From Sanguinoderma infundibulare (lineage: Eukaryota; Basidiomycota; Agaricomycetes; Polyporales; Polyporaceae): 64,000 nucleotides of DNA. Under the pieces are notes generated by a model. The model ran no database searches, was not told where the DNA came from, and worked only from the letters and a program-made list of their open reading frames with translations. The position numbers and the translations under genes were made by a program. Below are positions 43,008 through 55,604 of the stretch, piece after piece. Each line of letters opens with the position of its first letter. Position 1 is the stretch's first letter. Where the stretch lies: contig JAVLRN010000008.1 of NCBI GenBank assembly GCA_032821775.1, positions 310,001-374,000 of the forward strand. The letters run 5' to 3'.

Positions 43008-44751
43008 GTCGAACGGTTCGTGAGCTGGTTGGCGGTGGGGTGGAGAGAAGGTGCTCTGGAGAGCTGCGGTAAGAGACAGGATGTATGCGGGGCATGGAGG
43101 GAGAGGCTGCAGCAACTGTCTATCCTGATGATGGTCCTCCGTAAACTCAAAACCACATCCGCGAGGATGCTGCAGTGCTTAGGCCACCACGTGGCGCTGA
43201 CGTAACCCATCTCGCGACAAGCCATCCACCATTCCAACACCGTTGACCTCAGCTCTTCTCGGAGCTCAATACTCGTTTACGAAACTCGATAAGACGGTGC
43301 GTAATTATAACTGCGGGCTGTATGATTGATTGGCAAAACGCCTGGGACTACTACATAGTTTGCTCTGCGCTCAAGCGCTTAGCGCACGTGAAGCTTTCGT
43401 TCAAACAACTCCCAGTCCAGCTCATCCGAAACCACGTTCTTCGACGCCTCAGGCCTCAGCGCTCAGCCGTCAACGCGCTCTTGACCGCGCATCCCATTGT
43501 CGAGCTCGATGCAACACACGCCCGCCGATCCCGCAAACAAGCACTTCGCGGCCTCTGAATGGCACTCCTTGGTGGGCTTCCCGTTTGAACCCGCTCAGTC
43601 GATCGCCGCGGTCCCCAAAACTCGCCATTGCGCCCCGACGAACGACCTGAAAGCACAGATATGGGCACGATAATTAGGCGTACCCCCGTTTTGCGGCCTC
43701 AGTCGTGGCCGACGGTGAACTCACCCAGCATGGCATGGACGGGGCCCAAGTCGTCGTTGGAGATGCCGTGAGCTGCAGGGATTGAAGGAGGAAGAGCAGA
43801 GTCCGCTTTCTCCTCTTTCGCCTCGCGGACATCCGCATCGTAATATGCCATCTCCGATGCCAGTACCTGTGCACTTCCGACAGAATCTTCGCCTCCTGCT
43901 TCAATCTATTTCCTCCGGACTATCTTCTATGACCGCTGGAAGAGTCCATTTCCGACCACAATCGCATCTAAAGCATCGTATCTCAGTATTTTTCGCCACC
44001 ATGGAAATCCGCTTCCCGTTGGGAGAAGGAAGGCGCCCTTTCGCCTGAAAACGCCAACGACGGTTCGAAGCCGTAATTTGTGCCTGACATGGCTATCTCC
44101 AAGTCGAAACGTATCGAAGGTGAGACCCAAGGATCTGTGTTCATCCAGAGTGCAGTGGCCTCGACTGGAACGCTAACATTGAATTTGAAACCCTTGCATA
44201 TCCCAGCGCATTCACGACGTCTAGCACTCGTGACAAGGATAAGGTTGGCGCCGTCAAGTCTTCATCGTAAAGATGGGCATCTACGCATCTGTCAGTGGTT
44301 ACTGCCTTACATTGCAAAGTGCTCCAGGAGGATGCCTTCTACTCGGTCTTGCTACACGCCTTCCTCGGCCATCCGAACCATCTATCACTGTGTTTATGGT
44401 TGGCAGATTCCATGTTTCGTCGGGATCAAATCCTGCTTCGATGCGCTATACCAAGCCAAAGGCCACCCCGGACAACTTTTGGCTGCACATGCTACCTGAT
44501 GTGCATCGTGCTCTCGTGCGGTTCTCCGAAGATAGAGACCACGTTTCAGAGATCCCGGCGGATCTGGTCCTACTATAAAATCTACCGCCATCTCAGCGCA
44601 GATTTCCTCATCCTCAGGCAGGCTTTCCTCTTCTCTTCGACCCGGTGTCGCCTTCTTCACGAACACTTACCACTTTCATTCCCATCTTCTTGTCGCTTTC
44701 GACTACATAGCAACCTCCCTCAACCCTTGCCATCCACACATACGATCCGCC
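43008..44751. other. intergenic upstream of the secreted protein gene
   Basis: No domain-bearing frame. The 3' end should hold the promoter of the secreted protein gene. Confidence 0.4.
44574..44580 (+). promoter_or_regulatory. TATA box of the secreted protein gene
   Basis: TATAAAA about 170 bp upstream of the ATG at 44752, followed by pyrimidine-rich sequence typical of a fungal 5' UTR. Confidence 0.4.
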
Positions 44752-45584
44752 ATGCTTCTCAACGCCGCCCTCGTTCTCTCTCTTTTGAGTGCCACATCGG
44801 CTCTCTACACCGGGAGGCGTGAAGATCAACCTAGCGACGCCGACCTCTTCGCATCTTGCCCCGGTGGCCCCGGATCTTCCAACGTCGAGAAGGCTGACCG
44901 GTGCACCCTGGTGAGTCCAGCGACGTCAATCCTCCACCCATCCAACCCTGCGTCTGCAGTGCCAGTGTGCACCGACTCGTCCGCTCACCGCTCAGTGCTC
45001 AGTGCTCACCACCCACCTTCCCCAGGTCAACATCGTCAACAACCCCGACACCTTCGCCTCGCGCATCCTCGGCAGCCCGCAGGCCAACTGCAACGGCGGC
45101 ACCGAAGACCTCGTCGTGACCGTCAGCGGCTCCACTACCGTCACGCACTCGACGACTGTCAATGCCGACCTCGGCATCGACATCGAGGGCATCTCCATCG
45201 GCGGCGGCGTCTCCTCCGAGGACAGCACGACGACGGTCCAGTCGACGAGCGTCGAGTTTCACGTCCCCCCCGGTATGCAGGCCGTCTACGTCGCCAGCGT
45301 CCGCCAGACGTCCCAGACGGGCAACGTCCAGGTCAACTACGGCGACCGCCAGTTCGGCCACTTCATCGTGAGTGCTCTCTCTCTGTCCCTCCCTCTCTCT
45401 GTGTCATTTATTTTCAATTACAACTCGTGACTGACGTCTGGTACGTAACGTAATTCAGTGGTTCACGGCCGCGACCGTCACGCAGCTGACACCCCAGTCG
45501 GGCGACAGCGCCAAGGTGTTTGATGTCCACCAGTCCCCATGCGGGACGGACCCGACCGACCTCAGCAACTTTACGCCATCCTAA
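44752..45584 (+). CDS. small secreted protein, uncharacterised
   Basis: Three exons (44752-44910, 45026-45367, 45459-45584) joined by clean GT-AG introns give 208 residues. A signal peptide is evident (MLLNAALVLSLLSATSALYT). The mature part has only a few Cys (CPGG, DRCTL, NCNGG, SPCGT) and a Thr/Ser/Val-rich beta-like middle (VVTVSGSTTVTHSTTV, then SIGGGVSSEDSTTTVQS). Alternating Ser/Thr/Val strands could suggest a beta-rich fold, but no family is recognised. No GPI signal or membrane helix after the leader. Confidence 0.75.
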
Positions 45585-46477
45585 ACGTCCCACATTCCTC
45601 TCGGTGCACGGGGCACGTCGTGTCCTAGTTGGGCAGCTCGGAGTACTACCGTTGCGGGGACGAGGCTGTGTGCCGAGATTGGACATACTTGTCGTATAGC
45701 ATCATGGCTAGTAGTAGTATCGTCGCTCCTATACACCGTCATCTTCACTGACAACGTTGGTGCACAAGGCGAGCTTCCGGATGCGCCGCTTCTCAAAATG
45801 AATGTATTGAAAGAAACCCGCTCTGGAGGTGTACGATGTACGTGGCCGCTAGGCTGGAGAATCGTGACGCTCTCCTTGCCCCCTTTTCAGCTCGCTTCGC
45901 TCTGGAGATTGGCCCGAGGATGACTATGTTGGGGATGCGCTCGCGGACGACGACGAACCAGAGTACACGACGAGACGGCCGACTACACGAAACAACGGCA
46001 CCAGTCACTGTCTGACTGAGAGTGAGTTAAAGAGCTCAGAGGAACTTCCCTTCCGGCCCTCACAACGATCGTACACGGTGTCACAAGGACATAGACAAAG
46101 CGATCAATTAGGACTGTTGCTCGACAAACCCTTAGCGTAATAGTACTCGTACAGGCCCCCACATTCACCATCTCTAGTATTAGGGTGCTGTGTGTACGTA
46201 GAACTCATCGATAAGCAAAGGAGAAACGCATTGGGTATCGTCATGGTACATTGTAACCCCCTCCCTCGTACTGCTACTGGCAACGCATTTCCCGAACAGT
46301 GAGCTAGTGATATCGTGGCGTCGCGCGTACGTATCCGTGTTGAAGTGACGTCTCGTCTATGGCATGCTGGCATCCCATCCCAGTCGTGAGCGTGAGTTCG
46401 TCGAGTTGCACCGAGAGAAGGGACGGGACCGGCCGAATACATAATAAACCAAGCAAGACCGGAGACCCTTAACTGCA
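45585..46477. other. intergenic between convergent genes
   Basis: 3' flanks of the secreted protein gene and of GH16 gene 1. Nothing else is seen. Confidence 0.4.
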
Positions 46478-48550
46478 CTAACACTGCTGCCACATCTTGA
46501 CCGAATCGACGACGAGCGCGCGGTCTTCGATGTTCTTCGGCCACGTCGTGTACCACTGGTCCTGCGCGTTCGCGAAGTCGGTCATCGCAGCTGCGGAGGT
46601 CGTCTCGGTCAGCCTTCGCGCCCAAGCCAAGAACCGAGAACCAAGAACCAAGAGCCAACTCACTCTGCGAACCGTCCAGCCACGGCTTGTCCCCCACCCC
46701 GTCCGGGAACCACCCGTTAGTGCCGCCGACGGCGACGTTCATGATCAAGTAGAACGGCTGGTCGAACGGCGCCACGTTCCGCGTCCCGTTCCGCCACGGG
46801 TCCTCGAGCTGGATGAAGCCCGTCCCGTTCGCGACGACGGACGGGAAGTCCCCACGCCGGAAGAACGGCTCGTCGAGCTTGAGGTAGAGCATGTACGTGA
46901 GGCGCGAGTCGACGTAGACGCGCACGAACTGCGCGTCCCACTCGAGCACGAACGAGTGGAAGCCGTCGGCGAACGTCTTGCGCCGGTTCGTCCACCAGCC
47001 GTACGTCTTGCTGACCCCGTTCAGCCACGAGAACGGGCCCCAGTTGAGCGAGCCGCGGACGTAGTCGACGCCCCTGTCGGTTCGAGAATTCCAGAGATCC
47101 AGGTTCCGCGTTCCAGGTTCAGGTTCAGGTTCGAGTTTGAGGACGCGGAGGAGGACGGAGAGCGAGAGTCAGTTTGGCACGCGAAAGACGCTAGAAAGGA
47201 CGACGTACTGGGCTTGGTACTCCGGCCCGTTCCCGCGCGCCTCCATGATGTCGATCTCGCCCGAGCGCGGCCACGCCCCGTACGCGTCGTCCACGGGCAG
47301 CATCCACAGCGCGGGCCACAGCCAGTCCCCGCGCGGCAGCTTCGCAGAGATCTCCACGCGTCCGTACCGGATCGCGTAGTGGCCCTTGGTGTGGATCCGC
47401 GCGCTCATCACGGGCGGGATGACGGCCCTGGCGGACGCGTTCGACACCGCGCCGCAGTTCGTCGCGTTCCCGTCGTTGCAGCCGGTGAGGTTGAACGTGT
47501 ACGGGGGCGAGCCGAGGACCGCGGCGCGGCCGATGACGTCGGATGTCAGGGTGGGCACAATGTACAGGTGCCCGTCGCGCACGAACGAGTTGTTCGGCGA
47601 GCTCGTCGTCATCTCGAACTCCTGGTTCCTGCGCGGCGCCGCGGCGCCAGAGAGAGAACAAAGTTGTGTCAGACCCAGGCTGCAATCAACACTCAGGCGA
47701 TTCCATCGTCCCGGCCTGCCGGCTCACGAACGGAATGCGGCGAGAAGGAGGGAATGTGGGAAAGTTGGAAAGGTTGGAAGGTAGGGGAAGGCGGGAAGGT
47801 GGGAGCGAGAGAACATTCGACTCACCCGAAGCCGCTCATGCTCACTTCCTGCGTCCAGGTGTTCTGCGTATCGAACGTGTCGAAGTTGTCCTCCATGACC
47901 AAGCACAGGTTCCCGAGGTGCAACGTCTGCGCCCACGTGAAGTAGCAGCGGACGGCACCCCCGGCGACGCCCAGCAATGCAACCGCGTACACTATCCAGT
48001 ATGCGAGCGTCATGCGCGAGTCCTTGTCTGTCAGCCATGGCTTCTCGATCTTGCTGGTGAGCATGGTCGAGCGCATAGGCTTCTTGCCGCGCGATATGAC
48101 CGACATGCGGGACGCCTGGGTCGAGCCGTGGAGCGCGCTTGAACGGCGCATTGGGAGTGGGGGCATGAACGAGTTGCGATGCGAGCGCGAACTAGGGGAT
48201 GACAGGGAGGCGGAACTCTTGACCTCTTGGATGTCGCCGTGCGACTTGCGATGTGCGGAGGGCACCGATATGCGGCTGTCATGGCGTCGGTATGCAGGGT
48301 GGGTGTCGAGAAAGCCGCTAAAGCTGACGACGCTCGAAGGCTTCGGCGTTGAGGGGATGGAGGCGTCGGGGGTCTTGAATGGATCGCGCGGCGCGTGAGC
48401 CTCGCTCGACCCGCCTTCAGCGGAGGACTGGTCGTTGGGGATGAAGAAGCCAGAGGAAGGAAGAGGAGGCGCCTCCGCACCGGAAGTCGACGGGCGCGAG
48501 GATGACGAGCCCGAGCACGCGGACGAATTCGAGTGCTTGGAGGCAGCCAT
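46478..48550 (-). CDS. membrane-anchored GH16 glycosidase-like protein 1
   Basis: ATG at 48550 (MAASKHSNSS; CCATGG context). A ~190-residue Ser/Pro-rich cytosolic tail is followed by one membrane helix (WIVYAVALLGVAGGAVRCYF), making a type II protein. The luminal domain begins NLCLVMEDNFDTFD and carries the GH16 catalytic motif GEIDIMEARG (nucleophile E, acid/base E), with PRGDWLWPALWMLP before it and NVAVGGTNGWFPDG after it, as in beta-1,3-glucanase-type GH16 enzymes. At least four introns; the first starts at 47825. Anchored GH16 proteins of this kind act on cell-wall beta-glucan. It has a close paralogue at 53608-55604. Confidence 0.88.
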
Positions 48551-51500
48551 GGCGGGGTGGAGGACTGGGGGAGATGCAGATCGAGACAGGCATATAACGT
48601 CCAGGCCGGTTGGGTGAATGCTGAGCGCGCGCACTGCCTGATTCGGTGGCGGCGCGTGAAGCTTCGAAGAATTGGCAGGAACAGCTGTAACCGGTTAGTA
48701 GGATCCCATCACGCAGTCAGGGTCAATGACTGGCTGACTCTGGATGAACGCGCAACAGCGGGCGGTCACAGATCTCGAACACCATCGTCAAGTAGGCGCT
48801 AGTGCGCTTCTCGACCTGCCGTCATCGGACACCATGCGGTAAAATTGTATTGGAGAGATAATCGCGGCTTACCTCGCCAAAGCCGTGCCCACCGAAGCAG
48901 TACGGATTAAGGGGCCGGCAACTAGAAGAAGCGTTCTAGGGATAGGCACCGGGTCTTTGAAGCCTTGGTTTTGTTTTATGCCCTCTTCAATGGGAGATCA
49001 GCACATCCCAGGGATGCAGTCACAATATCGGAGCGCCGAGATGTCGTTACGGCGTGAGCATCGTGTCAGACACGATCTCGGAAACGCCATAGATAGGAAA
49101 TGCACGAGCCGGAGGACAAGCTAGTCGCTCCGGGCGGACAGTCAAAATCGCTGCGGTAGGGAAGCAACGTGCGAGCACTTCCTCGACAGCAAGGGAAGGT
49201 TTGCCAAAGGCACGGGGGTGCGTTAAACCCTCAGAACCATGAAACGGTAAATTGGGTAGCGCACGTACCGTATTCAAGGATCGCGGGCCGTTGCGCAATG
49301 CGAGAGCTTTCTTCTCAAGACTTGGCTTTTGTGTGTAAATTCTAGGGAAATTACGTAGTAAATACTCTGCGTCATCGTTCGAGAAGCCAAAGTCTGCACC
49401 TCAAAGACGGCTGCCGTTTAGAGCACTGCCGTTTTGACTTGTCGTCCCTCGAACGTATGGCGCACTGAACGAAACACAAGTAGATTACATATTTGTGCAC
49501 CTTGGACGCAGAAAGACGTCGTTACCATTCCATGCATATCCAAGGCACCCGAATTAACACGACACACCAGCGAGGCGCAGTCAGTTGAATCGCACTGTAT
49601 GATCTGTTCATCGTTGGCAACATTGACAGATTAGCTGGGAGCACTCACATCGCTCCATTGCCGTGACACCGAATGTTCGTTGGACCGCAACGCGACGAGG
49701 GTTCCATCACTGGCCTTGCTATGAAACAGTAACTCGCCCTTCCTGATGCAAGGCCTCGAATCATGGCGGGAGGTGTTGGTACGCAGTTGGGTGGATGTAA
49801 TGTTCATGCCTCATGTACGTCCGACGACGTGCAGCACGATGGCGAAGATGACATGTCAGACTCCTGTTCGGAACGTGAGATGACGGTTATGTTCGCGCGC
49901 GTGGACAGGATTGTAACGCATTGAGATCTCGTGGACTGGACCCGGTGAACAAGGAACGTAACGATACGATCCCGACGGATAGAGGTGGGAGTCCTGGTGC
50001 TGGAAATGATCACGGATGGCGTAGGCAGTGACGTCGCTTACGGCCACCTTCCGACCTACGAGACATGGATGAGCACACTCGTGCTCTGGCACAGGGCATG
50101 ACGCACGACTCAGGGCGTGAACTCACCATCTACGGCGGCCGCATACCCAAACTGTGGCGGGTGCGCGGATAGCGGGGATAGGTCTTCGGCGCGTCTTACA
50201 AGCACTGCCAGTGAGCGATCGGGCGATAGTGATTCGATACCAATGGCTGCATAGAATAACCCCGACATTATCTTGTTGTTTTCGCGGCCTCGTAGTATGC
50301 CCACGAATGTCAGGAAGTGATGGTTGAGGACAGAGATAAAATCCGCCGCAAGGCCGCGGCATATCGCTTCTTCCGTTGCCACGTAAGCATCGTGGCGATG
50401 GGCGTTTGCGCTTTGTACTCCTCCGTTCAAACCATCAACTACCTATTCTATCGCACTCATCACTTCAGCTTGGCCCAGGACACTTCGAACTTTTTTCAGC
50501 GCGGTTAATAACGTACTGCGGAGAAGACACTAGGTTGCCACAAGGACGCCGACAGAAGTTTTCCATTATGACCGTGTGCGGGTTCCCCCTTCTCGGCGAA
50601 ACCACACCGTTTCTCTGGAAGGTCCATCTTCGCCGCCGGGCAAGCGGAGAAGTTTTCTGGGATGGCTCTGCACCCGGAGTCCAGTTGCGGATAGGTCCTA
50701 ACTCTGGGTCGCTCTCATCGCCATGAGCGATGACTAGGTGAGTACCGGTTTGGCTGTATCAACCTTCTCTGACAGAAATCTTCAAGACTCACTTCAGAAG
50801 TCTCTACCGTGCCTGTCCTGGCGCCGACGCGACCATGCCGTCGGGCGTATCCTCGAATATCAACCCTGGTACTCGACAAAGGGTCCCGAAACGTGCGATG
50901 TGGACTATGGCGTCGGGCGGCGGCCGGCGAGTGCTTCCTGCCTCTAATCTTGCGCTACGTTGATCTATCTATGCCCAACAGTGTTCGGCGGCCTGCGATG
51001 ACGTCGGGGAGCGTCATCGTTGTCCCAGACACCCCTTGATTGACAACTGCTATGGGTATTGTGGCCATCGAACCGAGGCCGCCCACGATCGTTTCGTTCG
51101 GAGCGGTCGCTCTTCCGAACTACATTGGAAATGGACTTTCCTTAATCTTCCTGTTGAGCGTTCCTAACAACGCACTCAATCGGTCCACTCAGATCTCCCC
51201 GTTCGGCCAATACGGACTGGGAGCCTAGCCTCACGAGCGTGTACAAACCAGACTAAAGCAAACGACGTATGGGCGAGACTGACCTATGTGTGCGTAGATC
51301 ACCACTCCCACCCGACGCTCACTAGAGAACTGAACAAGGCGTCACTTGAACCATGCGCTAGAGGCAAGCATCTCGTTATCTACACATCCTGCTCCGACAA
51401 ATATGGAAATACGTATTGACGCAACGCCTTCAACCTTTCACGCCTCTTCCACTTCCCTGCAGCCCGTCCAGCCTATCTCCCAGCTTCAAACCTAAGGCAC

Positions 51501-53607
51501 ACATAGCATCGCCGCATTGGGAAGCGAAGTCGAGTGCGTGCCTCAGCCCTCCCTGTGCATCCCTGCATCCGCCCGAACTGACCTGTGGCGCATGTTTCGC
51601 GCACGAGCTGGCGGCCCGACAGCATCGTCCATCGGCTTGCGGTTCGATGGCTGACGTACGGCGCACCGCGCAACCCTACCTGATAGATACCTCGAGGCGG
51701 GCGGGCGGCATCACGATCAACCCGGAGAGCGCGCCATGTAGTGTGCTTACCCTCCCAATCTCCGAGCGCCCCGCCGTCAATCTGCCTCTTCCCGCGGTGC
51801 GCTCAATGGGCCGTGGATGCGCGCGTCCGCCCGGGGACTCCGCTGCCGCGCCTACGTGCTAGTCTGGAGGTAGGTAGTTTTCGGATTTCGACAATTGCAC
51901 GATCCAGCCGCCAGTGTTCACGGTCAGATACGCTTCCTGATCTCTTGAGGCGACGTGGCCGGTCAGCACTCAGTACTCAGTGCGCGCCAGGCGCTTGACG
52001 AGAAGGTGGAGCCACCGAGACGAGTATTGTACAGTATGCCGTTATGTTCCTTAATATTAGTTGCCTTGCGCCACAACCTTTTCCATTCTCGCCGACCCGG
52101 CGGCAGGGCACATGGGAGATCGGGTTTCGCTTGTAGCGTGCGCTGCGCCGCCCGCTCGGGGTGTGCGCGCGTCCGAAGTTAGAGTTCATCTTATCCTATG
52201 AATAGCCTAGCTCCTCGCTCGCGCAACGTTGTCGACTTCTGGACGAACATGGCGGCCGGCTATACTAGCAAGTTCAGCACGTAGGCGGTGCGCGCACTTC
52301 CGGAGTTGTGAACGTCGACGAGATGGGAGATCGCGTCCTCCGACGGGGTCCTGGAACACGGCGCTGGTTGGGCAGAAGTCTCGATCTCCGACGGCTCCAA
52401 GTTGCAATTGTGCCTCGCTCCCCCCGAGTCCCCCAGCCCGACGGACGACGGCACGTCGACATAGCACATCGTCGCGCATCCCCATCATTCGAACTGCGGG
52501 GTGCATCCCACAGCACACCTGCCCTTTGCATGTGCCGTCGTGCTCTACATCGCGCTTCTCGCGGCGAACTTCGTTGGCTCGTTCCTGGGTTTCCCACTGG
52601 TAAAGCATCTGCCTGTGTCTCGATCGCGGACGCGGAGGGCTCGAATCGCTCCGAGCGCTGCGGTGATGATAGCGTGTGTATGTATTGCGATCTATGAACA
52701 AAATGAACGTCGTTCTCGAATGCGAAGTCTACGTAGCTGTAGCGAGGCGGCCGAACGATACCGATACTGCGATTCTAATGAATAATAGATAGGAACACAA
52801 GTAAGCCGGGATGGGATGGATGTGTATGTAGTGCGGGCCGTTGCAAGGTTACAGTACGCAGCCGCATCAGGAAGCCCAGTGTACATATAATCGGAGGTAT
52901 GCGGCCTGATGGTAAAAAGATGGTATGGAGGAAAGTCGGGGAAGGCAAGGAATGAGCGATATGCAGAACGACCGGATATGATCCAAATGGAAGGAGAGGC
53001 TATGAGTACGATACCGTAGTAGCATTCAGTCCGCGCAGGGCTGACGCGCCCCGCCCTGCCCGAAACCTCAGAGCCCGGACACGGAACCTCAGAAACGCGA
53101 TGGCAGACAGCGACAGGGAACGCGAACCCGACGTCAGGTGTGCGCGGCGAACGTCGTGAGGCGATGGGAGAGGGGCCGGAAGGACGCAACGTGCGCAGAG
53201 GGGCTGGAGCTCGAAGGAGATGGAGATACCTACATGTTCACGTACGGAACGATGGGCCAAGAAGCGCTTACGGCAAAAAAGGGGAAATGTCCGAACCGGG
53301 ACAGAGCGGGATCAGCGACGCCGAGGCCTCCTTAAGCCCAACGAGAACGTGAAGAGTCCGGAAGGTGGGGGTGAAGCAGCGACATATTGGGCACGAGAGA
53401 TCGTTATCGACAGTTAAATGGTCCGGGGCGATGCGCATTCATCTTCACGTCAGGGGAGTAGATAGGCGAATGACCACCACGGGGGTTCGACGCCGCATCG
53501 TGTTCGATGCCCGGTCGGCGACAGGGTGGCGCGAGATGCTAGACGTGGGGATAATAGATTCGGATGCCTCGGGATCGTTATTGGCATCGCATAGTGATCA
53601 AAGGCGT
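48551..53607. other. 5 kb without a recognisable gene
   Basis: Both strands hold only short, domain-free frames (for example 50110-50430 minus, 51416-51862 plus, 52207-52701 minus). I see no transposon ends or tandem repeats. It separates two tandem GH16 paralogues and may hold a decayed gene. Confidence 0.4.
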
Positions 53608-55604
53608 CTAGCAACGCTGCCACATCTTGACCGAGTCGACGACCATCGCGCGGTCGGCTATGTTCTTCGGCCACGTCGCGTACCACTCGTCCTGGGCCAG
53701 AGCGAAGTCGCGCATGGCAGCTATAGAAGTCGTGTCGTGTCAGTAGCAGCCTTTTGAAGCTCCGCAAGCGAAGAACCAGAGGTGCTCACTCAGTGAGTGA
53801 TCGAGCCATGGCTTGTCGCCGGCACCGTCAGGGAACCACCCGTTCGTGCCACCAACGGCAACACTCATGATCAGATAGAAGGGCTTATCGAAAGGCGCGA
53901 CGTTGGCGGTGCCGTCCTTCCACGGGTCGGGGGTCGAAATGAAGTCCGTTCCGTTCTGGACGACCGGGGGGAAGTCGCCGCGCTCGAAGAACGGCTCGTT
54001 GAATTTGAGGAAGAGCGTGTAGGTGAGCCTGGAGTCGACGTAGAGCCGGATGAACTCTGGGCTCCACTCCATCGCGAACGTATGGAACTTGTCCGCGAAC
54101 GTCTGCCGTCGATTCGTCCACCACCCGAACGTCTTGCTTACCCCGTTTAGCCACGTGAACGGACCCCAGTTCAAAGATCCGCGGACGTAGTCGATACCCC
54201 TGCGGAAGGTAGTCCATGAGTCAGTTCGGAGCCTGCGGGTAGGTCCTCATTGACTTACTGATCCGGATAGTCAGGCGCGTTGCCGCGAGACTCCATGATG
54301 TCGATCTCCCCCGAGGCGGGCCACGGGCCGTATGTCTCCTCGACCGGCAGCATCCAGATGGCGGGCCATATCCAGTCGCCTCTCGGCAATTTCGCGACGA
54401 CCTCGACCTTACCATACTGGATATTGTGGCTGTGTTTCGTCGAGATACGCGCGCTCATGACGGGGTTGATGACGGTGCCCGCAGTTTCGTTCGAGACCGC
54501 GCCACATCCAGAGGTGGTGTTAATCGCGGTGCAGCCAGTGATGTTATATGTGAATCCGTTGATCACGTTGGTCTTCCCGATGACGTCGGAGGTGAGCGTC
54601 GGCACAAGATAGAGTTTGCCGTCGTCGACGAAAGAGTTGTTTGGCGAGTTGGTCGCCATCTCGAACTCTCCATTCCTTAAAAGATAAGGTTCGTATATTA
54701 GATGCCTGACGATGATGTGAGACCGTAAACGGCAATCCACTCACCCAAACCCGCTCATGTCGACCTCCTGGAACCACGTATACTGGGTGTCGAACGCGTC
54801 GAAGTTGTCCTCCATGATCAGACACAGGTTCCCAACGCGCGGAGTCTGCACGTAGCTAAAGTACACGCGAATGACCCCACCGACGATCCCCAGCATCGCG
54901 ACCGCGTACGTGACGTAGTACGACAGCCTCTCGTACACGTCCCGCTCCGTCACCCACGGCTTCGAGACCTCGCCCGTAAGCATCGTCGACCGATGGCGCT
55001 TCGCGCTCCGGATCGGCGCCACCGCGACCTCGCCCTCGATCGTGACCGTCGCCCGCTTCGGTAGCGCAGGCGGGGACATGTACGAGCTCCGGACGTGCCC
55101 GTTCGAGCTCCGCCGGCTACGCGAGCCCAGGCCGGCCCCGCGTGCGACATCGTGCACATGGAGGTCGGTCGTCGAGTTGCGAAGCGAAGACTGGACAGAG
55201 ACGCGGCTTGCACCGGTGTGAGGACGGGAGCCTGACGCTGAGCCCGCTTGAGGGAAGGGAAAGTACGGCAGGGAGCCGACACTTTCGGTGGACTTGTGCA
55301 TCGCCTGCATGTTCTGTTCGGAACTAAGGTTGACGACGCTCGCAGGAGGGGAAAAGGGATTGATGACTCCGGAATGGGGAGTTGGTGGAACGGAAGGGTC
55401 GGGAGTGCGGAAGGGGTCGCGGCGCATGTCTTCCGCGGTCAAGGCGGGCAGGACTGGCATAGGACGCTGGCGCTTGGAACCCATTGTCGTCGTAGTCGTG
55501 GTCGGGGTCGGGGGCAAAGGTCCTGTGGGCTGAGGGGAGGGGGGTAGCCTCTCAGAGGACGACGCCGCGGAGCTGGAGCTGGAGGGCTGTAAAGAGTCCG
55601 ACAT
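53608..55604 (-). CDS. membrane-anchored GH16 glycosidase-like protein 2
   Basis: ATG at 55604 (MSDSLQPSSS; the frame is open slightly further upstream). Same plan as gene 1: Ser/Pro-rich cytosolic tail, one membrane helix (about 54870-54940), then NLCLIMEDNFDAFD, PRGDWIWPAIWMLP, the catalytic GEIDIMESRG and SVAVGGTNGWFPDG, ending in a VDSVKMW block. Introns fall at the same places, including the one after MSGFG. Tandem, same-strand paralogues with shared intron positions indicate a local gene duplication. Predicted substrate: cell-wall beta-glucan. Confidence 0.88.

Noticed and set aside
46497..47945. 482-codon open frame on the plus strand
   Set aside because: It is antisense to GH16 gene 1, Arg/Pro/Val-rich and without a domain; a product of high third-position GC.
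51416..52701. several 100-165-codon frames on both strands
   Set aside because: No domain, no codon-pattern support, mutually overlapping; left as gene-free DNA.
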